Below, piece after piece: positions 12,190-24,519 of a stretch of DNA of 64,000 nucleotides. This stretch comes from Crossaster papposus. Taxonomy: Eukaryota > Echinodermata > Asteroidea > Velatida > Solasteridae. A model generated the notes under the pieces. The model did not search any database. It worked only from the letters and a program-made list of their open reading frames with translations, and had not been told where the DNA came from. Location of the stretch: NCBI GenBank assembly GCA_037893245.1, contig JBAIAA010000434.1:62001-126000 (forward strand), in the 5' to 3' direction. A program made the position numbers and the translations under genes. Numbering within the stretch: the first letter of the stretch is position 1; the number at the start of each line of letters is the position of its first letter.

Positions 12190-12964
12190 CTTATGCACAC
12201 TTCTTTCCCTTTACATATTTATTATGCACACTTCTTTCCCTTTACATATTTATTATGCACACTTCTTTCCCTTTACATATTTCTTATGCACACTTCTTTC
12301 CCTTTACATATTTCTTATGCACACTTCTTTCCCTTTACATATTTCTTATGCACACTTCTTTCCCTTTACATATTTCTTATGCACACTTCTTTCCCTTTAC
12401 ATATTTCTTATGCACACTTCTTTCCCTTTACATATTCCTTGTGCACACTTCTTTCCCTTTACATATTTCTTATGCACACTTCTTTCCCTTTACATATTTA
12501 TTATGCACACTTCTTTCCCTTTACATATTTTTTGTGCACACTTCTTTCCCTTTACATATTTCTTATGCACACTTCTTTCCCTTTACATATTTCTTATGCA
12601 CACTTCTTTCCCTTTACATATTTCTTATGCACACTTCTTTCCCTTTACATATTTCTTATGCACACTTCTTTCCCTTTACATATTTCTTATGCACACTTCT
12701 TTCCCTTTACATATTTCTTATGCACACTTATTTCCCTTTACATATTTCTTATGCACACTTCTTTCCCTTTACATATTTCTTATGCACACTTCTTTCCCTT
12801 TACATATTTCTTATGCACACTTCTTTCCCTTTACATATTTCTTATGCACACTTCTTTCCCTTTACATATTTCTTATGCACACTTCTTTCCCTTTACATAT
12901 TTCTTATGCACACTTCTTTCCCTTTACATATTTCTTATGCACACTTCTTTCCCTTTACATATTT

Positions 12965-13000
12965 AACTCGAGGGCTTGTTCCCACATCATGTGTTTATTT
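12965..13000 (+). repeat. 36-bp spacer, type B
   Basis: Followed by 17 monomers, including TTCTGTCCC near 13,294 and ATGTACAC near 13,472. Confidence 0.95.
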
Positions 13001-13527
13001 CTTATGCACACTTCTTTCCCTTTACATATTTCTTATGCACACTTCTTTCCCTTTACATATTTCTTATGCACACTTCTTTCCCTTTACATATTTCTTATGC
13101 ACACTTCTTTCCCTTTACATATTTCTTATGCACACTTCTTTCCCTTTACATATTTATTATGCACACTTCTTTCCCTTTACATATTTCTTATGCACACTTC
13201 TTTCCCTTTACATATTTCTTATGCACACTTCTTTCCCTTTACATATTTCTTATGCACACTTCTTTCCCTTTACATATTTCTTATGCACACTTCTGTCCCT
13301 TTACATATTTCTTATGCACACTTCTTTCCCTTTACATATTTCTTATGCACACTTCTTTCCCTTTACATATTTCTTATGCACACTTCTTTCCCTTTACATA
13401 TTTCTTATGCACACTTCTTTCCTTTTACATATTTCTTATGCACACTTCTTTCCCTTTACATATTTCTTATGTACACTTCTTTCCCTTTACATATTTCCTA
13501 TGCACACTTCTTTCCCTTTACATATTT

Positions 13528-13561
13528 AACTCGAGGCACACTTCTTTCCCTTTACATATTT
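13528..13561 (+). repeat. 34-bp hybrid unit: spacer stub joined to monomer
   Basis: Same junction as the others with the CCTATGC monomer before it. The duplicate locus near 19,867 has a plain monomer here. The spacer after it lacks the CATAG monomer. Confidence 0.93.
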
Positions 13562-13597
13562 AACTCGAGGGCTTGTCCCGACATCATGTGTTTATTT
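13562..13597 (+). repeat. 36-bp spacer, type A
   Basis: Follows a hybrid unit; 22 monomers follow, with TTCTGTCCC near 13,705 and three CTTATTTCCC monomers near 13,983-14,045. Confidence 0.95.
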
Positions 13598-14279
13598 CTT
13601 ATGCACACTTCTTTCCCTTTACATATTTCTTATGCACACTTCTTTCCCTTTACATATTTCTTATGCACACTTCTTTCCCTTTACATATTTCTTATGCACA
13701 CTTCTGTCCCTTTACATATTTCTTATGCACACTTCTTTCCCTTTACATATTTCTTATGCACACTTCTTTCCCTTTACATATTTCTTATGCACACTTCTTT
13801 CCCTTTACATATTTCTTATGCACACTTCTTTCCCTTTACATATTTCTTATGCACACTTCTTTCCCTTTACATATTTCTTATGCACACTTCTTTCCCTTTA
13901 CATATTTCTTATGCACACTTCTTTCCCTTTACATATTTCTTATGCACACTTCTTTCCCTTTACATATTTCTTATGCACACTTATTTCCCTTTACATATTT
14001 CTTATGCACACTTATTTCCCTTTACATATTTCTTATGCACACTTATTTCCCTTTACATATTTCTTATGCACACTTCTTTCCCTTTACATATTTCTTATGC
14101 ACACTTCTTTCCCTTTACATATTTCTTATGCACACTTCTTTCCCTTTACATATTTCTTATGCACACTTCTTTCCCTTTACATATTTATTATGCACACTTC
14201 TTTCCCTTTACATATTTCTTATGCACACTTCTTTCCCTTTACATATTTCTTATGCACACTTCTTTCCCTTTACATATTT

Positions 14280-14315
14280 AACTCGAGGGCTTGTTCCCAC
14301 ATCATGTGTTTATTT
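14280..14315 (+). repeat. 36-bp spacer, type B
   Basis: Leads a 33-monomer module; A10-to-C monomer at 15,038. Confidence 0.95.
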
Positions 14316-15338
14316 CTTATGCACACTTCTTTCCCTTTACATATTTCTTATGCACACTTCTTTCCCTTTACATATTTCTTATGCACACTTCTTTCCCTTT
14401 ACATATTTCGTATGCACACTTCTTTCCCTTTACATATTTCTTATGCACACTTCTTTCCCTTTACATATTTTTTATGCACACTTCTTTCCCTTTACATATT
14501 TTTTATGCACACTTCTTTCCCTTTACATATTTCTTATGCACACTTCTTTCCCTTTACATATTTCTTATGCACACTTCTTTCCCTTTACATATTTCTTATG
14601 CACATTTCTTTCCCTTTACATATTTCTTATGCACACTTCTTTCCCTTTACATATTTCTTATGCACACTTCTTTCCCTTTACATATTTCTTATGCACACTT
14701 CTTTCCCTTTACATATTTCTTATGCACACTTCTTTCCCTTTACATATTTCTTATGCACACTTCTTTCCCTTTACATATTTCTTATGCACACTTCTTTCCC
14801 TTTACATATTTCTTATGCACACTTCTTTCCCTTTACATATTTCTTATGCACACTTCTTTCCCTTTACATATTTCTTATGCACACTTCTTTCCCTTTACAT
14901 ATTTCTTATGCACACTTCTTTCCTTTTACATATTTCTTATGCACACTTCTTTCCCTTTACATATTTCTTATGCACACTTCTTTCCCTTTACATATTTCTT
15001 ATGCACACTTCTTTCCCTTTACATATTTCTTATGCACCCTTCTTTCCCTTTACATATTTCTTATGCACACTTCTTTCCCTTTACATATTTCTTATGCACA
15101 CTTCTTTCCCTTTACATATTTCTTATGCACACTTCTTTCCCTTTACATATTTCTTATGCACACTTCTTTCCCTTTACATATTTCTTATGCACACTTCTTT
15201 CCCTTTACATATTTATTATGCACACTTCTTTCCCTTTACATATTTCTTATGCACACTTCTTTCCCTTTACATATTTCTTATGCACACTTCTTTCCCTTTA
15301 CATATTTCTTATGCACACTTCTTTCCCTTTACATATTT

Positions 15339-15374
15339 AACTCGAGGGCTTGTCCCGACATCATGTGTTTATTT
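15339..15374 (+). repeat. 36-bp spacer, type A
   Basis: Followed by 22 monomers ending in a CCTATGC monomer and a hybrid unit. Confidence 0.95.
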
Positions 15375-16056
15375 CTTATGCACACTTCTTTCCCTTTACA
15401 TATTTATTATGCACACTTCTTTCCCTTTACATATTTATTATGCACACTTCTTTCCCTTTACATATTTCTTATGCACACTTCTTTCCCTTTACATATTTCT
15501 TATGCACACTTCTTTCCCTTTACATATTTCTTATGCACACTTCTTTCCCTTTACATATTTTTTATGCACACTTCTTTCCCTTTACATATTTCTTATGCAC
15601 ACTTCTTTCCCTTTACATATTCCTTGTGCACACTTCTTTCCCTTTACATATTTCGTATGCACACTTCTTTCCCTTTACATATTTCTTATGCACACTTCTT
15701 TCCCTTTACATATTTTTTGTGCACACTTCTTTCCCTTTACATATTTCTTATGCACACTTCTTTCCCTTTACATATTTCTTATGCACACTTCTTTCCCTTT
15801 ACATATTTCTTATGCACACTTCTTTCCCTTTACATATTTCTTATGCACACTTCTTTCCCTTTACATATTTCTTATGCACACTTCTTTCCCTTTACATATT
15901 TCTTATGCACACTTATTTCCCTTTACATATTTCTTATGCACACTTCTTTCCTTTTACATATTTCTTATGCACACTTCTTTCCCTTTACATATTTCTTATG
16001 CACACTTCTTTCCCTTTACATATTTCCTATGCACACTTCTTTCCCTTTACATATTT

Positions 16057-16090
16057 AACTCGAGGCACACTTCTTTCCCTTTACATATTT
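16057..16090 (+). repeat. 34-bp hybrid unit: spacer stub joined to monomer
   Basis: Fifth and last copy of the stub junction; none is seen to the right of this point. Confidence 0.93.
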
Positions 16091-16126
16091 AACTCGAGGG
16101 CTTGTCCCGACATCATGTGTTTATTT
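16091..16126 (+). repeat. 36-bp spacer, type A
   Basis: Follows a hybrid unit; first monomer ends CATAG; 17 monomers follow. Confidence 0.95.
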
Positions 16127-16653
16127 CTTATGCACACTTCTTTCCCTTTACATAGTTCTTATGCACACTTCTTTCCCTTTACATATTTCTTATGCACACT
16201 TCTTTCCCTTTACATATTTCTTATGCACACTTCTTTCCCTTTACATATTTCTTATGCACACTTCTTTCCCTTTACATATTTCTTATGCACACTTCTTTCC
16301 CTTTACATATTTCTTATGCACACTTCTTTCCCTTTACATATTTCTTATGCACACTTATTTCCCTTTACATATTTCTTATGCACACTTATTTCCCTTTACA
16401 TATTTCTTATGCACACTTATTTCCCTTTACATATTTCTTATGCACACTTCTTTCCCTTTACATATTTCTTATGCACACTTCTTTCCCTTTACATATTTCT
16501 TATGCACACTTCTTTCCCTTTACATATTTCTTATGCACACTTCTTTCCCTTTACATATTTATTATGCACACTTCTTTCCCTTTACATATTTCTTATGCAC
16601 ACTTCTTTCCCTTTACATATTTCTTATGCACACTTCTTTCCCTTTACATATTT

Positions 16654-16689
16654 AACTCGAGGGCTTGTTCCCACATCATGTGTTTATTT
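16654..16689 (+). repeat. 36-bp spacer, type B
   Basis: Leads a 33-monomer module; A10-to-C monomer at 17,412. Confidence 0.95.
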
Positions 16690-17712
16690 CTTATGCACAC
16701 TTCTTTCCCTTTACATATTTCTTATGCACACTTCTTTCCCTTTACATATTTCTTATGCACACTTCTTTCCCTTTACATATTTCGTATGCACACTTCTTTC
16801 CCTTTACATATTTCTTATGCACACTTCTTTCCCTTTACATATTTTTTATGCACACTTCTTTCCCTTTACATATTTTTTATGCACACTTCTTTCCCTTTAC
16901 ATATTTCTTATGCACACTTCTTTCCCTTTACATATTTCTTATGCACACTTCTTTCCCTTTACATATTTCTTATGCACATTTCTTTCCCTTTACATATTTC
17001 TTATGCACACTTCTTTCCCTTTACATATTTCTTATGCACACTTCTTTCCCTTTACATATTTCTTATGCACACTTCTTTCCCTTTACATATTTCTTATGCA
17101 CACTTCTTTCCCTTTACATATTTCTTATGCACACTTCTTTCCCTTTACATATTTCTTATGCACACTTCTTTCCCTTTACATATTTCTTATGCACACTTCT
17201 TTCCCTTTACATATTTCTTATGCACACTTCTTTCCCTTTACATATTTCTTATGCACACTTCTTTCCCTTTACATATTTCTTATGCACACTTCTTTCCTTT
17301 TACATATTTCTTATGCACACTTCTTTCCCTTTACATATTTCTTATGCACACTTCTTTCCCTTTACATATTTCTTATGCACACTTCTTTCCCTTTACATAT
17401 TTCTTATGCACCCTTCTTTCCCTTTACATATTTCTTATGCACACTTCTTTCCCTTTACATATTTCTTATGCACACTTCTTTCCCTTTACATATTTCTTAT
17501 GCACACTTCTTTCCCTTTACATATTTCTTATGCACACTTCTTTCCCTTTACATATTTCTTATGCACACTTCTTTCCCTTTACATATTTATTATGCACACT
17601 TCTTTCCCTTTACATATTTCTTATGCACACTTCTTTCCCTTTACATATTTCTTATGCACACTTCTTTCCCTTTACATATTTCTTATGCACACTTCTTTCC
17701 CTTTACATATTT

Positions 17713-17748
17713 AACTCGAGGGCTTGTCCCGACATCATGTGTTTATTT
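17713..17748 (+). repeat. 36-bp spacer, type A
   Basis: Twenty-four monomers follow; partner of 11,374 at 6,339 bp. Confidence 0.95.
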
Positions 17749-18492
17749 CTTATGCACACTTCTTTCCCTTTACATATTTATTATGCACACTTCTTTCCCT
17801 TTACATATTTATTATGCACACTTCTTTCCCTTTACATATTTCTTATGCACACTTCTTTCCCTTTACATATTTCTTATGCACACTTCTTTCCCTTTACATA
17901 TTTCTTATGCACACTTCTTTCCCTTTACATATTTTTTATGCACACTTCTTTCCCTTTACATATTTCTTATGCACACTTCTTTCCCTTTACATATTCCTTG
18001 TGCACACTTCTTTCCCTTTACATATTTCTTATGCACACTTCTTTCCCTTTACATATTTCTTATGCACACTTCTTTCCCTTTACATATTTTTTGTGCACAC
18101 TTCTTTCCCTTTACATATTTCTTATGCACACTTCTTTCCCTTTACATATTTCTTATGCACACTTCTTTCCCTTTACATATTTCTTATGCACACTTCTTTC
18201 CCTTTACATATTTCTTATGCACACTTCTTTCCCTTTACATATTTCTTATGCACACTTCTTTCCCTTTACATATTTCTTATGCACACTTATTTCCCTTTAC
18301 ATATTTCTTATGCACACTTCTTTCCCTTTACATATTTCTTATGCACACTTCTTTCCCTTTACATATTTCTTATGCACACTTCTTTCCCTTTACATATTTC
18401 TTATGCACACTTCTTTCCCTTTACATATTTCTTATGCACACTTCTTTCCCTTTACATATTTCTTATGCACACTTCTTTCCCTTTACATATTT

Positions 18493-18528
18493 AACTCGAG
18501 GGCTTGTCCCGACATCATGTGTTTATTT
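18493..18528 (+). repeat. 36-bp spacer, type A
   Basis: Twenty-five monomers follow; one reads TTTAAATATTT near 18,924, absent from its partner at 12,154. Confidence 0.95.
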
Positions 18529-19303
18529 CTTATGCACACTTCTTTCCCTTTACATATTTATTATGCACACTTCTTTCCCTTTACATATTTATTATGCACA
18601 CTTCTTTCCCTTTACATATTTCTTATGCACACTTCTTTCCCTTTACATATTTCTTATGCACACTTCTTTCCCTTTACATATTTCTTATGCACACTTCTTT
18701 CCCTTTACATATTTTTTATGCACACTTCTTTCCCTTTACATATTTCTTATGCACACTTCTTTCCCTTTACATATTCCTTGTGCACACTTCTTTCCCTTTA
18801 CATATTTCTTATGCACACTTCTTTCCCTTTACATATTTATTATGCACACTTCTTTCCCTTTACATATTTTTTGTGCACACTTCTTTCCCTTTACATATTT
18901 CTTATGCACACTTCTTTCCCTTTAAATATTTCTTATGCACACTTCTTTCCCTTTACATATTTCTTATGCACACTTCTTTCCCTTTACATATTTCTTATGC
19001 ACACTTCTTTCCCTTTACATATTTCTTATGCACACTTCTTTCCCTTTACATATTTCTTATGCACACTTATTTCCCTTTACATATTTCTTATGCACACTTC
19101 TTTCCCTTTACATATTTCTTATGCACACTTCTTTCCCTTTACATATTTCTTATGCACACTTCTTTCCCTTTACATATTTCTTATGCACACTTCTTTCCCT
19201 TTACATATTTCTTATGCACACTTCTTTCCCTTTACATATTTCTTATGCACACTTCTTTCCCTTTACATATTTCTTATGCACACTTCTTTCCCTTTACATA
19301 TTT

Positions 19304-19339
19304 AACTCGAGGGCTTGTTCCCACATCATGTGTTTATTT
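19304..19339 (+). repeat. 36-bp spacer, type B
   Basis: Eighteen monomers follow, including TTCTGTCCC near 19,634. Confidence 0.95.
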
Positions 19340-19897
19340 CTTATGCACACTTCTTTCCCTTTACATATTTCTTATGCACACTTCTTTCCCTTTACATATT
19401 TCTTATGCACACTTCTTTCCCTTTACATATTTCTTATGCACACTTCTTTCCCTTTACATATTTCTTATGCACACTTCTTTCCCTTTACATATTTATTATG
19501 CACACTTCTTTCCCTTTACATATTTCTTATGCACACTTCTTTCCCTTTACATATTTCTTATGCACACTTCTTTCCCTTTACATATTTCTTATGCACACTT
19601 CTTTCCCTTTACATATTTCTTATGCACACTTCTGTCCCTTTACATATTTCTTATGCACACTTCTTTCCCTTTACATATTTCTTATGCACACTTCTTTCCC
19701 TTTACATATTTCTTATGCACACTTCTTTCCCTTTACATATTTCTTATGCACACTTCTTTCCTTTTACATATTTCTTATGCACACTTCTTTCCCTTTACAT
19801 ATTTCTTATGCACACTTCTTTCCCTTTACATATTTCTTATGCACACTTCTTTCCCTTTACATATTTCTTATGCACACTTCTTTCCCTTTACATATTT

Positions 19898-19933
19898 AAC
19901 TCGAGGGCTTGTCCCGACATCATGTGTTTATTT
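19898..19933 (+). repeat. 36-bp spacer, type A
   Basis: Thirty-one monomers follow; the second starts CGTATGC. Confidence 0.95.
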
Positions 19934-20894
19934 CTTATGCACACTTCTTTCCCTTTACATATTTCGTATGCACACTTCTTTCCCTTTACATATTTCTTAT
20001 GCACACTTCTTTCCCTTTACATATTTCTTATGCACACTTCTTTCCCTTTACATATTTCTTATGCACACTTCTTTCCCTTTACATATTTCTTATGCACACT
20101 TCTTTCCCTTTACATATTTCTTATGCACACTTCTTTCCCTTTACATATTTCTTATGCACACTTCTTTCCCTTTACATATTTCTTATGCACACTTCTTTCC
20201 CTTTACATATTTCTTATGCACACTTCTTTCCCTTTACATATTTCTTATGCACACTTCTTTCCCTTTACATATTTCTAATGCACACTTCTTTCCCTTTACA
20301 TATTTCTTATGCACACTTCTTTCCCTTTACATATTTCTTATGCACACTTCTTTCCCTTTACATATTTCTTATGCACACTTCTTTCCCTTTACATATTTCT
20401 TATGCACACTTCTTTCCCTTTACATATTTCTTATGCACACTTCTTTCCCTTTACATATTTCTTATGCACACTTCTTTCCCTTTACATATTTCTTATGCAC
20501 ACTTCTTTCCCTTTACATATTTCTTATGCACACTTCTTTCCCTTTACATATTTCTTATGCACACTTCTTTCCCTTTACATATTTCTTATGCACACTTCTT
20601 TCCCTTTACATATTTCTTATGCACACTTCTTTCCCTTTACATATTTCTTATGCACACTTCTTTCCCTTTACATATTTCTTATGCACACTTCTTTCCCTTT
20701 ACATATTTCTTATGCACACTTCTTTCCCTTTACATATTTATTATGCACACTTCTTTCCCTTTACATATTTATTATGCACACTTCTTTCCCTTTACATATT
20801 TCTTATGCACACTTCTTTCCCTTTACATATTTCTTATGCACACTTCTTTCCCTTTACATATTTCTTATGCACACTTCTTTCCCTTTACATATTT
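19898..20894 (+). repeat. 31-monomer transition block
   Basis: A type A spacer is followed by 31 monomers. It opens with a CGTATGC monomer near 19,966, has a CTAATGC monomer near 20,276 and two C1-to-A monomers near 20,740 and 20,771. After this block the stubs and the A10-to-C marker are not seen again, so it marks the change to the module set on the right. Confidence 0.75.
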
Positions 20895-20930
20895 AACTCG
20901 AGGGCTTGTTCCCACATCATGTGTTAATTT
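20895..20930 (+). repeat. 36-bp spacer, type B-TAA
   Basis: Ends GTGTTAATTT instead of GTGTTTATTT, so T32 is A. First of six such copies; TGCTTTCCC monomer 234 bp on; 14 monomers follow. Confidence 0.95.
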
Positions 20931-21364
20931 CTTATGCACACTTCTTTCCCTTTACATATTTCTTATGCACACTTCTTTCCCTTTACATATTTCTTATGCA
21001 CACTTCTTTCCCTTTACATATTTCTTATGCACACTTCTTTCCCTTTACATATTTCTTATGCACACTTCTTTCCCTTTACATATTTCTTATGCACACTTCT
21101 TTCCCTTTACATATTTCTTATGCACACTGCTTTCCCTTTACGTATTTCTTATGCACACTTCTTTCCCTTTACATATTCCTTATGCACACTTCTTTCCCTT
21201 TACATATTTCTTATGCACACTTCTTTCCCTTTACATATTTCTTATGCACACTTCTTTCCCTTTACATATTTCTTATGCACACTTCTTTCCCTTTACATAT
21301 TTCTTATGCACACTTCTTTCCCTTTACATATTTCTTATGCACACTTCTTTCCCTTTACATATTT

Positions 21365-21400
21365 AACTCGAGGGCTTGTCCCGACATCATGTGTTTATTT
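21365..21400 (+). repeat. 36-bp spacer, type A
   Basis: Twenty-one monomers follow, one with TTTAAATATTT near 21,889. Confidence 0.95.
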
Positions 21401-22051
21401 CTTATGCACACTTCTTTCCCTTTACATATTTCTTATGCACACTTCTTTCCCTTTACATATTTCTTATGCACACTTCTTTCCCTTTACATATTTCTTATGC
21501 ACACTTCTTTCCCTTTACATATTTCTTATGCACACTTCTTTCCCTTTACATATTTCTTATGCACACTTCTTTCCCTTTACATATTTCTTATGCACACTTC
21601 TTTCCCTTTACATATTTCTTATGCACACTTCTTTCCCTTTACATATTTCTTATGCACACTTCTTTCCCTTTACATATTTCTTATGCACACTTCTTTCCCT
21701 TTACATATTTCTTATGCACACTTCTTTCCCTTTACATATTTCTTATGCACACTTCTTTCCCTTTACATATTTCTTATGCACACTTCTTTCCCTTTACATA
21801 TTTCTTATGCACACTTCTTTCCCTTTACATATTTCTTATGCACACTTCTTTCCCTTTACATATTTCTTATGCACACTTCTTTCCCTTTAAATATTTCTTA
21901 TGCACACTTCTTTCCCTTTACATATTTCTTATGCACACTTCTTTCCCTTTACATATTTCTTATGCACACTTCTTTCCCTTTACATATTTCTTATGCACAC
22001 TTCTTTCCCTTTACATATTTCTTATGCACACTTCTTTCCCTTTACATATTT

Positions 22052-22087
22052 AACTCGAGGGCTTGTCCCGACACCATGTGTTTATTT
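22052..22087 (+). repeat. 36-bp spacer, type A, ACACCATG form
   Basis: Reads GACACCATG in place of GACATCATG, the only such copy. TATTGCTTA monomers at +66 and +190; 37 monomers follow, one lacking a C. Confidence 0.95.
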
Positions 22088-23233
22088 CTTATGCACACTT
22101 CTTTCCCTTTACATATTGCTTATGCACACTTCTTTCCCTTTACATATTTCTTATGCACACTTCTTTCCCTTTACATATTTCTTATGCACACTTCTTTCCC
22201 TTTACATATTTCTTATGCACACTTCTTTCCCTTTACATATTGCTTATGCACACTTCTTTCCCTTTACATATTTCTTATGCACACTTCTTTCCCTTTACAT
22301 ATTTCTTATGCACACTTCTTTCCCTTTACATATTTCTTATGCACACTTCTTTCCCTTTACATATTTCTTATGCACACTTCTTTCCCTTTACATATTTCTT
22401 ATGCACACTTCTTTCCCTTTACATATTTCTTATGCACACTTCTTTCCCTTTACATATTTCTTATGCACACTTCTTTCCTTTACATATTTCGTATGCACAC
22501 TTCTTTCCCTTTACATATTTCTTATGCACACTTCTTTCCCTTTACATATTTCTTATGCACACTTCTTTCCCTTTACATATTTCTTATGCACACTTCTTTC
22601 CCTTTACATATTTCTTATGCACACTTCTTTCCCTTTACATATTTCTTATGCACACTTCTTTCCCTTTACATATTTCTTATGCACACTTCTTTCCCTTTAC
22701 ATATTTATTATGCACACTTCTTTCCCTTTACATATTTCTTATGCACACTTCTTTCCCTTTACATATTTATTATGCACACTTCTTTCCCTTTACATATTTA
22801 TTATGCACACTTCTTTCCCTTTACATATTTCTTATGCACACTTCTTTCCCTTTACATATTTCTTATGCACACTTCTTTCCCTTTACATATTTCTTATGCA
22901 CACTTCTTTCCCTTTACATATTTCTTATGCACACTTCTTTCCCTTTACATATTTCTTATGCACACTTCTTTCCCTTTACATATTTCTTATGCACACTTCT
23001 TTCCCTTTACATATTTCTTATGCACACTTCTTTCCCTTTACATATGTCTTATGCACACTTCTTTCCCTTTACATATTTCTTATGCACACTTCTTTCCCTT
23101 TACATATTTCTTATGCACACTTCTTTCCCTTTACATATTTCTTATGCACACTTCTTTCCCTTTACATATTTCTTATGCACACTTCTTTCCCTTTACATAT
23201 TTCTTATGCACACTTCTTTCCCTTTACATATTT

Positions 23234-23269
23234 AACTCGAGGGCTTGTTCCCACATCATGTGTTAATTT
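23234..23269 (+). repeat. 36-bp spacer, type B-TAA
   Basis: TGCTTTCCC monomer at 23,468; 15 monomers follow. Confidence 0.95.
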
Positions 23270-23734
23270 CTTATGCACACTTCTTTCCCTTTACATATTT
23301 CTTATGCACACTTCTTTCCCTTTACATATTTCTTATGCACACTTCTTTCCCTTTACATATTTCTTATGCACACTTCTTTCCCTTTACATATTTCTTATGC
23401 ACACTTCTTTCCCTTTACATATTTATTATGCACACTTCTTTCCCTTTACATATTTCTTATGCACACTGCTTTCCCTTTACATATTTCTTATGCACACTTC
23501 TTTCCCTTTACATATTTCTTATGCACACTTCTTTCCCTTTACATATTTCTTATGCACACTTCTTTCCCTTTACATATTTCTTATGCACACTTCTTTCCCT
23601 TTACATATTTCTTATGCACACTTCTTTCCCTTTACATATTTCTTATGCACACTTCTTTCCCTTTACATATTTCTTATGCACACTTCTTTCCCTTTACATA
23701 TTTCTTATGCACACTTCTTTCCCTTTACATATTT

Positions 23735-23770
23735 AACTCGAGGGCTTGTCCCGACATCATGTGTTTATTT
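23735..23770 (+). repeat. 36-bp spacer, type A
   Basis: Twenty-three monomers follow. Confidence 0.95.
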
Positions 23771-24483
23771 CTTATGCACACTTCTTTCCCTTTACATATT
23801 TCTTATGCACACTTCTTTCCCTTTACATATTTCTTATGCACACTTCTTTCCCTTTACATATTTCTTATGCACACTTCTTTCCCTTTACATATTTCTTATG
23901 CACACTTCTTTCCCTTTACATATTTCTTATGCACACTTCTTTCCCTTTACATATTTCTTATGCACACTTCTTTCCCTTTACATATTTCTTATGCACACTT
24001 CTTTCCCTTTACATATTTCTTATGCACACTTCTTTCCCTTTACATATTTCTTATGCACACTTCTTTCCCTTTACATATTTCTTATGCACACTTCTTTCCC
24101 TTTACATATTTCTTATGCACACTTCTTTCCCTTTACATATTTCTTATGCACACTTCTTTCCCTTTACATATTTCTTATGCACACTTCTTTCCCTTTACAT
24201 ATTTCTTATGCACACTTCTTTCCCTTTACATATTTCTTATGCACACTTCTTTCCCTTTACATATTTCTTATGCACACTTCTTTCCCTTTACATATTTCTT
24301 ATGCACACTTCTTTCCCTTTAAATATTTCTTATGCACACTTCTTTCCCTTTACATATTTCTTATGCACACTTCTTTCCCTTTACATATTTCTTATGCACA
24401 CTTCTTTCCCTTTACATATTTCTTATGCACACTTCTTTCCCTTTACATATTTCTTATGCACACTTCTTTCCCTTTACATATTT

Positions 24484-24519
24484 AACTCGAGGGCTTGTCC
24501 CGACATCATGTGTTTATTT
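24484..24519 (+). repeat. 36-bp spacer, type A
   Basis: TATTGCTTA monomers at +66 and +190; 33 monomers follow, one starting CTGATGC near 24,925. It lacks the A10-to-C marker of the other 33-monomer modules. Confidence 0.95.

Larger units (their letters stand above)
9752..13561 (+). repeat. Higher-order repeat, 6,339-bp shift, copy 1
   Basis: Spacers at 9752 (A), 10315 (B), 11374 (A), 12154 (A) and 12965 (B) are separated by 17, 33, 24 and 25 monomers. All five recur 6,339 bp downstream, together with CTTGTGCACAC monomers (near 11,660 and 11,754) and runs of C1-to-A monomers after the type A spacers. The block ends with 17 monomers and the stub at 13,528; in copy 2 that stub is an ordinary monomer. 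Confidence 0.9.
13562..16090 (+). repeat. 22-33-22 monomer modules between 6,339-bp copies
   Basis: Spacers at 13562 (A), 14280 (B) and 15339 (A) enclose 22, 33 and 22 monomers and end in the stub at 16,057. The 14,280-15,338 module matches 10,315-11,373 at a shift of 3,965 bp, including the A10-to-C monomer at offset 758. The stretch after 15,339 starts like the one after 11,374 but is two monomers shorter and ends in the stub. Confidence 0.85.
16091..19897 (+). repeat. Higher-order repeat, 6,339-bp shift, copy 2
   Basis: Spacers at 16091, 16654, 17713, 18493 and 19304 match copy 1 in type and spacing (17, 33, 24, 25 monomers). The last block has 18 ordinary monomers where copy 1 has 17 plus a 34-bp hybrid unit, so the copies differ there by 3 bp. 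The 780-bp A-24 module at 17,713 is itself followed by a related A module at 18,493, as at 11,374 and 12,154. Confidence 0.9.
20895..23233 (+). repeat. Type B-TAA module, copy 1
   Basis: Spacers at 20895 (B with TTAATTT end), 21365 (A) and 22052 (A) enclose 14, 21 and 37 monomers. The TGCTTTCCC monomer is at 21,129 and the TATTGCTTA monomers at 22,118 and 22,242. One monomer near 22,477 has lost a C from CCC. Two C1-to-A runs near 22,700-22,800 and an ACATATGTC monomer near 23,045 are local variants. Confidence 0.85.
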
